Assembly (NCBI GenBank): GCA_963921795.1
Contig: OY997649.1
Span: 60,159,777-60,223,776 of the forward strand
DNA length: 64,000 bases
Reading direction: 5' to 3'
From: Nannobrachium achirus
Taxonomy: Eukaryota > Chordata > Actinopteri > Myctophiformes > Myctophidae
Position numbers and translations under genes: made by a program. This document shows positions 56,809-64,000 of the stretch, piece by piece; the stretch's first letter is position 1; each line of letters opens with the position of its first letter. The notes under the pieces are model-generated. The model searched no databases. It was given only the letters and a program-made list of their open reading frames with translations, and had not been told where the DNA came from.

Positions 56809-57329
56809 CCCTGCAAGGCCCGAATTAATATCTACTGGCCAAAAAAAAATTAAAGAAAATCACATGGCGTTGTAGGAGTCCTAATCACAGGAAAATGTCA
56901 TTTAAAAAAATGTATCATGTTTTTGTAAGGTTTTATAGCCATGAATCATAAATCATAAATCATGCTCTAATTTGCATTTTGGGGATATTTTTTCACAATA
57001 TTAACATATGTACGTGTTCTAGACATTCTAATGATTACGAAAAAAAATATTACAGGCATTTTATTTATGTTTTAGTGAGGAATAGCTTCAGTTAAAAAGT
57101 GAGATGTTGTTCGTCCAGACGCTGGAATTTCAACTTCTCTGGGAGGTGTGAATGTCAGTCTTTGTGGGGGGTATTTATATGCAAATATCGTGGCCAATGG
57201 CATTGTAATACTAAACAATAGGATTTAATGGTGATGTTAATGTGAAAAAAGAACAGGAAAACTAATTATAACATTTTTTTAAAATGATTTAAAAAACGTT
57301 GCCAAAAAGCAACGCTGGGCCTTGCAGGG
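56809..57329. mobile_element. TTAA-type (piggyBac-like) MITE
   Basis: CCCTGCAAGGCCC and GGGCCTTGCAGGG are perfect inverted ends directly inside TTAA sites (56805-56808 and 57330-57333). AT-rich interior, 521 bp, no coding frame. No hairpin of the recurring type. Confidence 0.9.
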
Positions 57330-57333
57330 TTAA

Positions 57334-57951
57334 AGGAGGTTTTTTTTCTGCTATTAATCTCCAGTCGCTGTCCCAAACACTTGAGGGGGCCCACACACAC
57401 ACACCACACACACAGACACAGGCATGTGCGATATAGCATCCGCCTCTCTCTGCATGATCATTAAGCCATGCTTGAGTTAGTGTACCACGTAAAAAAGAAA
57501 AAAAAGAGCGGTCGTGATGTTTACATAAGTATCAGCGGAATACTATTCAACAGAGTACCGTTACTGACGCAGATAGATATTAACAGTTCAAGAAGAAATT
57601 CCAAGGCCAACGCACTCGCTGTGCTGCAGTGCACTCAGTATGTTTGCATACTTATTAGTGTATGGGGGATAATGCTGTTGAAAAGAGCCAACAAGTTGGC
57701 TACAAAACAGGCTGTTGGCAGGATTCAGGAAGCAATCTTTAAGGGAAGAGAGGGTATAGAGAGCAAGCATTTACCACTACAAGACATTTTCCTATTCACA
57801 CTTAAGAGGATCTTTTCAGAGAAACATAGCAGCATCCACTTAGAGCTGCCGCTCCAGCGATTAGCACAGCCTGTGGCTCTCAGCTAACACAGGAAGCAAG
57901 GCAGCAGCGATGGAGACAGACAGACAGAGGAACAGAAGACAGACAGAGACA
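57334..57951. other. Intronic stretch, nothing recognised
   Basis: A 139-codon frame at 57468-57887 opens by chance in AT-rich text; no similarity or splice context recognised. CAGA repeats lie near 57917-57947. Confidence 0.5.
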
Positions 57952-58381
57952 CAGTGTTGATTTCGTCGAAAACGAAAATAAAAACGAAATAAAAACAAAG
58001 CTGTGATGACTAAAACTAAGACTAAATATATTGATAATTTCGTCAACAAAATAAAAACTAGACTAAAACATTAGGGAGGGACTAGTGGAGAAGAGAGTCA
58101 TTTTATGTTTGGTTGCTCTCAGGTGTTGCTGCGACGCGTTGTGAGCTTGTAGATCTGCTATTTTCAGCACGCAACCAAGTGTAAAATCAGTCATTACGAT
58201 GCCATCAAGGCCTGCCAAAATACATTTTAGTTGACTAAATCGACTGTAGATTTAGTCGACTAAAATTAGACTAAAACTAAAACTTTTCAGGTGACTAAAA
58301 TTATGACTAAAACTAAATTACATTTTATTCAACAGACTATGACTAAAACTAAATCAAAATTTGCTGTCAAAAACAACACTG
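57952..58381. mobile_element. Family D MITE, second copy
   Basis: CAGTGTTGATTTCGTCG to CAAAAACAACACTG with ACAGAGACA on both sides. Only the right hairpin arm is left (58130-58168). It lacks the nested TTAA element of the 50204 copy. Confidence 0.88.
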
Positions 58382-58400
58382 ACAGAGACACACAGAGAGG

Positions 58401-58497
<97 letters not shown>

Positions 58498-58500
58498 CAT
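58401..58500. repeat. (GA)n microsatellite
   Basis: About 100 bp of GA with two AAAG interruptions. Confidence 0.95.
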
Positions 58501-58927
58501 CCGAGAGAAAAGACAGGGCTTATACAGAAATAGAAAAAGCAAGCCAAATGCTTAATCTCACTGCCAGAAATCCTACTCCCTGATCAGAATGCACATTACA
58601 GAGTGAGCCTGATGTTCTTACAGAAGGCAAACTTCTAGGTGTATACTCTCCTGAAGACCGAGGCATCCGTTAGGCATCTTGTTGTACGACATGACGCGCA
58701 GCGACACACAACCGACACTTCTAATCAGGCCTGGAATTCAATCCAGCCTAAATTATTGAGCCCTCCTCCTCCTCCTGCGTCTTTACCGCCGCTATTTAAA
58801 GCAACAATGTGCTGATGCCACCGAACAGTGGATCGACTGGGAAGGTTCGTCGTTCTTACCCCGAGGGTAAAATCTGTGCACACACACGTACTGTACACAG
58901 CATGCGCGTGTGTGTGTGTGTGTGTGT

Positions 58928-59110
58928 GAGTTTGTCTAGCTATACTTATGGGGACTAAACGCATGTTCACACAGTCAACTGCAGGGGACCTCTGACAGTG
59001 TGGGGACAAAATAGTAGGTCCCCACAATGGTTAGGGTTAGGGTTAGGTTTAGGTTTAGGGTTAAGGTTAGGTTTAGGGATAGAGGTTAGGGTAAAGCCAC
59101 AGGACTTGCA
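58928..59110. repeat. Dispersed repeat with telomere-like TTAGGG tract
   Basis: TGGGGACAAAATAGTAGGTC then CCCACAATGG, followed by about ten TTAGGG/TTTAGG/TAAGG units (59031-59093). A similar arrangement next to GT microsatellites is common in fish DNA as I recall; family name not assigned. Confidence 0.65.
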
Positions 59111-59143
59111 TAAAAATGAATGGAAGTCTGTGTAATGTCCTTA

Positions 59144-59146
<3 letters not shown>

Positions 59147-59222
<76 letters not shown>
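59147..59222. repeat. (GT)n microsatellite, left flank of retrotransposon
   Basis: Pure GT tract ending exactly where the retrotransposon begins; GT resumes at 61067-61092. Confidence 0.95.
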
Positions 59223-59224
<2 letters not shown>

Positions 59225-61066
59225 TCAGGGTTAGAGGTGAAAGACTCAAAGTGTGCAGTACTCTATGAAAGGCGGAGCGGGGGAAACCGCTGGTATCATT
59301 CTAGAACAGATACAAAAACTGACTTCACCATTTGCAATAAACCCATTAAAGTCTATTCACGTCACGAGACTTACACATATCTGGGTCATAAGTTCAATGT
59401 GGCAGGAGAGTGGAAAGTTCAGGTGGATGAATTAATGTCTGAGTACTCCAGCAGGCTAGATTTAATCCATACATCACCCCTGCCACTTATCATGAAACTG
59501 GAGGCAGTCAGAGTAATCGCATTGGCCAAGGTGCAACATCTTTTCTCCAATGTACATGTTCCACGAAAATCACTATGTGATCTGAATGATAAAACTGTAC
59601 ACTTAGTGAGACAATGGACTGGTCTTAACACACACACAACACGTGACATTATATTTCACAGCAAACGTGAGGGCGGTCTCGGTGTTCCCAATTTTGAATG
59701 GTCATATATTGCTACAAGGCTCTCCCATTTGTTAAATATGTTGAACAATGATGACCAGTATGTGAGAGAGCTTGCACGTTCTTCTCTGTTTTTGGACCTA
59801 AAACGACGCAAGGTCCCACTGGCATGTGGCTCAGATCCTAACTTCCTAGGCTTCAAGAGGAAGCTCAGTGGAAAGCTGGACAGTCGCTGCCCCGGTTTCG
59901 GTGCATGGTCAGATTGGCCAGACTTAAATGATCTGTGTTGCTGGGCGGATGTTACCTTGGAGTGGGTAGGGCCTAACTCTGAGGTGATGGCTGTCTCAGA
60001 GGACTTTATATCTGACCCCAGTATCTCTGTCAGAGCCACTATGACTGTGTGTGGAACAGAACACCAACTTCCACTAACTAATGCCAGAGGCCGCCTCCTA
60101 TGGGCACAACAGCAAAGGCAACGGCAGCATTGGACTGAACTGAGACTGCAGGGCAAGACTGCATGTCTTCCTGCTGCTGACCATTCTGTATCTCACTCAG
60201 TGTTCAAAAATGTTGCCATAGACGAATGTATTGTTGTCTTTACTCTGAAAGCGAGGTTGCAGGTTTTACCATCTAAACTTAACCTCTCCATCTGGTTTCC
60301 AGGCAATCATGCTCCTTACTGTATACATCATGGTCATGAACAAATAGCTGAAACCATGTCCCACATCTTAAATGGGTGCCATGTATACAGGGGACTCTAC
60401 ATAAGTAGGCATGACAGAAAAGTGGATTTGATATCAAAAGATATCTCATCCATCTTCAGGTCCTCTATTATGCTATATAAGCATTCTACTGTGAAGCCGA
60501 GCATGTTTAGCCTTTGTAATGATGATTCTGCGTTCTCTAACATTTCAGCTAACACCCCTGATGTCATTGTTGTTAATGAAACCCATAGGGAGGTGTTTAT
60601 TCTCGAGGTCGGCTGTACCTTTGACTACAGCTTAGAGGAAGCTTTCTTAACCAAAGTGTTAAAATATCATCAGCTAGAGCAGACCATCGCTCAGCTAGGC
60701 TACAGATGTAAACTCTTGGTTTTTATCTTTGGGAGCCTAGGGCATGTGCACAAGCTGGTTGTAAGGGGCCTTCAAATGGCCGCCCTCCCCAAAAGGAGAG
60801 CCAAACAATTAGCAAGGTACTGCTCTGTATCAGCTATTATAGGAAGTCGCTCCATTTGGAGGAGGCGTTGTTACCTTTACCCATGAGTGTTGTCTGCTGT
60901 GCTTGACATCTATGCCAACAGTATTGTGTGTAACAATGTTCTGCCCTACCTGCACTTTGTAACTGGCAGTTTTCCTTGATTATCTGACTGCACTGATATT
61001 GTTTATGTCCTTTGTACGAGGAATTCTTGTACTTCTGCTTATGTGGACATAAATAAACATTTCAAA
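59223..61066 (+). mobile_element. 5'-truncated REL-endonuclease non-LTR retrotransposon
   Basis: About 1.84 kb between two GT tracts, ending with an AATAAA signal (61052-61057) and TTCAAATG before GT resumes. The protein architecture (C-terminal Cys/His motif plus PD-E-K endonuclease) marks the group with R2, R4/Dong/Rex6, NeSL and Hero. The clade cannot be fixed by eye. It lies antisense to TTC28. Confidence 0.9.
59228..60886 (+). pseudogene. REL-endonuclose-type retrotransposon ORF, C-terminal 552 residues (endonuclease-bearing)
   Basis: Open throughout, without stop or visible frameshift. The first residues (GLEVKDSKCAVL) correspond to reverse transcriptase motif D, so the catalytic palm motif (FADD-type) is missing. 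A thumb-like region follows (YLGHKFNVAGEW and LPLIMKLEAVRVIALAKVQH). A Cys/His motif lies at C401, H415 and C420, numbered from the in-frame ATG at 59120. Next is the restriction-like endonuclease core: PD at 480-481, E496, K512 and KY at 515-516. The end is SIWRRRCYLYP. The upstream ATG lies in unrelated sequence beyond the GT repeat and is not a true start. As a truncated copy it cannot be mobile by itself; the intact frame suggests recent insertion. Confidence 0.88.
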
Positions 61067-61067
61067 T

Positions 61068-61092
<25 letters not shown>
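61067..61092. repeat. (GT)n microsatellite, right flank of retrotransposon
   Basis: GT continues after the element, then a short GA run to 61107. Confidence 0.9.
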
Positions 61093-61107
<15 letters not shown>

Positions 61108-61317
61108 CTTGGAAAGACATAAGGAGAACGGAGAGGATAAAAGCTTTTCTTGTCTCTTGAATATTTTAATATTTCATGAATGCTTGTTTGAAGTCATTTT
61201 AAATATTCATGGCTTTTTTGTGGAGGAAGAGGAACATGATGAAGAGAAAAAAAAGCGCATTCACTGGTGCAGAAGATCCTCCACTGTAGGTGAGAAATGA
61301 ACTGTATGAACACATGC

Positions 61318-61358
61318 ACGCACGCACGCACGCACGCACACACACGCACACATTCACG

Positions 61359-61395
<37 letters not shown>
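61318..61395. repeat. (GCAC)n and (CA)n microsatellite
   Basis: GCAC tetranucleotides 61318-61337 followed by CA to 61395 with a few interruptions. Confidence 0.9.
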
Positions 61396-61398
<3 letters not shown>

Positions 61399-61450
61399 GT
61401 CACAAAGACACACGACCACCTTGCTTTTCCTGTCAGGGGGTAGCATAGAG

Positions 61451-61722
61451 CAGTGGTTCTCAACCTGTGGGTCGGGGGTCCCCAAATTATTTGGGGGGGT
61501 CCCCAGATGATTAACGGTAATGTGAAACATTGTTTTCTCCCTCAAAAGTAGACAAACCAACATAACGTTTAAGTGTATAGAGCCAAGTGACAATTTAAGG
61601 ATTTGTAATACCTTCAAAAATTACAAATTAAACATTGGCCAAATTGACAAATAGTATAGGCAGACATTGTGAAAATAGCCGATCTAAATGCTCACAACGC
61701 CTCTCAGCTATCAGAACCACTG
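61451..61722. mobile_element. Family C hAT MITE, internally deleted
   Basis: CAGTGGTTCTCAACCTGTGG to ATCAGAACCACTG. Flanks GCATAGAG and GCATAGAC are identical in seven of eight bases. The deletion joins the left hairpin arm (61669-61708) directly to the right end. Confidence 0.88.
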
Positions 61723-61725
61723 GCA

Positions 61726-62235
61726 TAGACTGTAAAAAAATATGGACGGTGGAAAGCCACTGGTTTCTATGCTGCGCAAATGACGCTTTTTTGGCCGTTG
61801 TATGGGTGCCGCCATCATTGTAGAAATCAACGTTCATTGGTAGAAATGATACCATCTCAAATGCTATTGGCTGTCAATGGTCACGTGCAACCGCAGGGAT
61901 ACATGGGACATTGTCTTGAGCTTGCCGAAAATAAAGCACACAAAGAAGAATCATCACAAGCCTATGATCACAAGCCCCTCCTACAGCATACCCTGCTATA
62001 ACATAAAAAAAAACATAAATTGGACCATATTTATCACAAAACGCATATCACGGTGATTGAAACGAGGCTTTAAACTAGCGACAGGAACCATAAAGTATTC
62101 ATGACAATGTTTATTAAGGTAAGAAAATCAAATGTAAAAGTTCGGGGGAATAGAATGGAATCCTATGGAGAACATGTTGCTTCTGGTGCCAGAACAGCGC
62201 ATCTAGCGGCCAATCATAGGAACTTTCAGTTCTGT
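61726..62235. mobile_element. Dispersed element Y, copy 2
   Basis: Starts directly beside the preceding hAT with TAGACTGTA and runs to CCTATGATTGG-complement text (GGCCAATCATAGG near 62208). Opposite orientation to copy 1. Confidence 0.6.
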
Positions 62236-62515
62236 GTTTGATATGAAAATGTCATATCACGATTATTGTGACAAAACAAAGACAATTAAGAAACATTAAC
62301 GTGAAAACTAAACGTTTCCAATTTGTACTATTAAAATAAAGTTAAAGTCGAAATGAAAGTTAAAGACATGGTTGGGTGGTCGAGCTGATGTTACCTTTCT
62401 CCTGCTAGAGTTCAGTGGTGAAATGGCTGAGGGTATGACGTAGTGATTGTGTCTGTTTTGTCCAATAATTGGTACATAAAATGGGAATCTGATGGTAAAA
62501 TCTGATGCTCTAGGA

Positions 62516-62908
62516 CAGTGTTTCTCCACCACTGTGCCTGGGGACCTTTGGTGTGCCCCTGAGAAGGGTCAAGTGTGCCCCTTGAAACTGCTCGAAAGCC
62601 AGTATTGTATTTATCAATTTAAAATGATTTAAACTACTGAAAACAGCCGATCTACAAGCACACAACGCCTCGCGGTGCGAGGCGTTGTGTGCTTGTAGAT
62701 CGGCTGTTTTCACTACTGTTGTGCGACAGCCTTGTATGATGAAGCAGGGCTTTACTTTGCGAAGAAACGTACAAATTTGAAACTTGGAGATACGAGGTTT
62801 CTTCCCGACAGTGGCGATATTTACACCCCCCGTATTATGTTGGTGTGCCCATGGATTCTTGGGACATGAAAAGTGTGCCCATGCAGGAAAAAAGGTTGAG
62901 AAACACTG
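62516..62908. mobile_element. hAT MITE, perfect TSD, with family G insert
   Basis: CAGTGTTTCTCCACCACTG to GGTTGAGAAACACTG, flanked by CTCTAGGA on both sides (62508-62515 and 62909-62916). Family G sequence fills about 62605-62820, with a very clean hairpin at 62637-62714. Confidence 0.95.
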
Positions 62909-63386
62909 CTCTAGGACGGTGCACGGGTCGGGTGCTGTCGACAAACAGCACGTCAGAAGCCGATGTCTTCAAGGCGCCTCCTCCTCCTCCGCGCTAAACG
63001 GTCTAATAGAGACGCCTGATTTCTCATGTTCAGAACATGTGTCCCTCAGCCTCTGTTTACGCAGAGCCGGTTATTTTTTGTGCCATGGTTGGGTTCACTG
63101 TCAAAGCCAATTAAGGCGGCACAAATGAAGATGGAGGATGCGGGGCCTCGGGCCAGGAGAGCAGAGCACCAGGGCCAAGTTAGCCTATCCTCTCTCCTCC
63201 ATTCTAGGGCTAACTCCATTAGGGAACACATATGGCATGGGGTGCCTCATTCAATTGGCAAGTTGTAAAGAATTACAATCGAGGGTTTAAAAATAAGTGA
63301 GATTTACGTAGATTTGCTCTCTCTCTCTCTCTCTCACTGGTGAAATGAAATTACGGTAATTGTGGTTATTCGATTATTTAAATGAA
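62909..63386. other. Intronic stretch, nothing recognised
   Basis: A short CT tract lies near 63319-63335. No element ends or gene seen. Confidence 0.5.
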
Positions 63387-63595
63387 CCACTTAAACCCCA
63401 GTGTCCGTATTGTGGCTGAGGGGAAAGCTGCTTTCGCTGAAAATGGCAGAGCGACAAGCTCACGACGCGTTGCGTCACAACCGCGCCGTGAGCTTGTCTA
63501 TCGGCTATTTTCAGCGAAAGCTTTCCTCCCACAATAACAGAAAACGGTAAAGAGTGCCCCGAGGGACTCCATTCGACCATATGGGGTTTAAGTGG
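63387..63595. mobile_element. Family P TTAA-type MITE, second copy
   Basis: CCACTTAAACCCC and GGGGTTTAAGTGG ends; TGAA at the left and TTAA at the right. The long stem at 63431-63520 extends the hairpin outward (GAAAGCTGCTTTCGCTGAAA and mirror), with a mutated arm (GGCAGAGCGACAAGC) on the left. Confidence 0.85.
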
Positions 63596-63962
63596 TTAAA
63601 AGCAAGATCATAAACGACAGATGCTGTTCTCTCTAGTGTCTGGAAAAAGGCATATTTCAATGAGGGCTATTTTCAGAATAGGATAGATATGTTAGACCAC
63701 CCACCCAACCTACCGACTACTACGCAGTGAGAGGTGAGTATAGCTCTTCTCTCTCGGCCCGCCCGGTGTTCAGCTCCCTCTTTTAGGATGGCCATCTGGC
63801 CATGATTGATTAAAGCTCCTTTAAGTAATTAATGCCTGCTTTAATTGAGAGTCAACCCCCGTGGCTGTGGGGGTTCAGGTGTAATGCTGCTCAGGCAGAG
63901 TGCTGGAGCCAAGGATCTGTTTGAGAAGAGGAGGGTGCATGGAAATCTGTTTAGCACCCTGA

Positions 63963-63994
<32 letters not shown>

Positions 63995-64000
63995 CACATC
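63596..64000. other. Intronic stretch ending in (CT)n
   Basis: Nothing recognised until a CT microsatellite at 63969-63995. Confidence 0.6.

Larger units (their letters stand above)
54421..64000 (-). other. ttc28: TTC28 intron upstream of the first visible exon (partial)
   Basis: No upstream TTC28 exon (expected to encode the N-terminal TPRs) was recognised to the window edge, so this intron is longer than 9.5 kb. Confidence 0.8.

Noticed and set aside
57468-57887. 139-codon frame as a novel gene
   Set aside because: Chance frame in intronic sequence with no recognisable domain or exon signals.
59120-59227. ATG at 59120 as start of the retrotransposon protein
   Set aside because: The first 36 codons are flank and GT-repeat sequence; real homology starts at 59228 in the middle of the reverse transcriptase domain.

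Overview
The window reads as intronic DNA from a ray-finned (teleost) fish. It is saturated with long CA/GT and GA/CT microsatellites and with fish-type non-autonomous DNA transposons, many with clear 8-bp (hAT-like) or TTAA target duplications. There is one tRNA-derived SINE and there are two non-LTR retrotransposon tails. No prokaryotic gene organisation is present.

The only host gene I can support is TTC28, on the minus strand. Three consecutive internal coding exons lie at 54420-54273, 32534-32262 and 29133-29003. They join in frame, with codons split correctly across both introns (about 21.7 kb and 3.1 kb). Together they encode a tetratricopeptide stretch at the N-terminal side of the very large TTC28 protein, roughly residues 120-305 by recollection of the human protein. 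Everything from 54421 to 64000 is upstream intron and everything from 29002 to 1 is downstream intron.

Layout: 1-29002 holds mobile elements of several families. I use working labels: A, hAT-like, CAGGGGYGTC ends; S, CAGTGGTGG/CACCACTG ends; C, CAGTGGTTCTCAACC ends; G, ATATCG ends; K, TTAAAGG ends; M, TTAACCC ends; P, TTAACCACTT ends; D, CAGTGTTGATTTCG ends; X, TAGCCTGG ends; Y, T and R7, dispersed repeats. 29003-32534 holds two TTC28 exons, one of them with a transposon within 50 bp on each side. 32581-42141 is nested elements, including a foldback element and a hairpin enclosing telomere-like repeats. 42161-45492 is a 68-copy, 49-bp minisatellite with higher-order structure. 45842-52661 is nested transposons, including a solo LTR. 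54273-54420 is the first TTC28 exon. 59223-61066 is a 5'-truncated site-type (restriction-like endonuclease) retrotransposon sitting inside a GT microsatellite.

The most unusual feature is a short palindromic hairpin with arm core AATAGCMGATCTACAAGC. It recurs about 45 times in 64 kb, inside at least ten transposon or repeat families that otherwise have unrelated ends. In several families the two arms carry matching (compensatory) changes. I know of no named system that explains this; it is the best candidate here for something undescribed.
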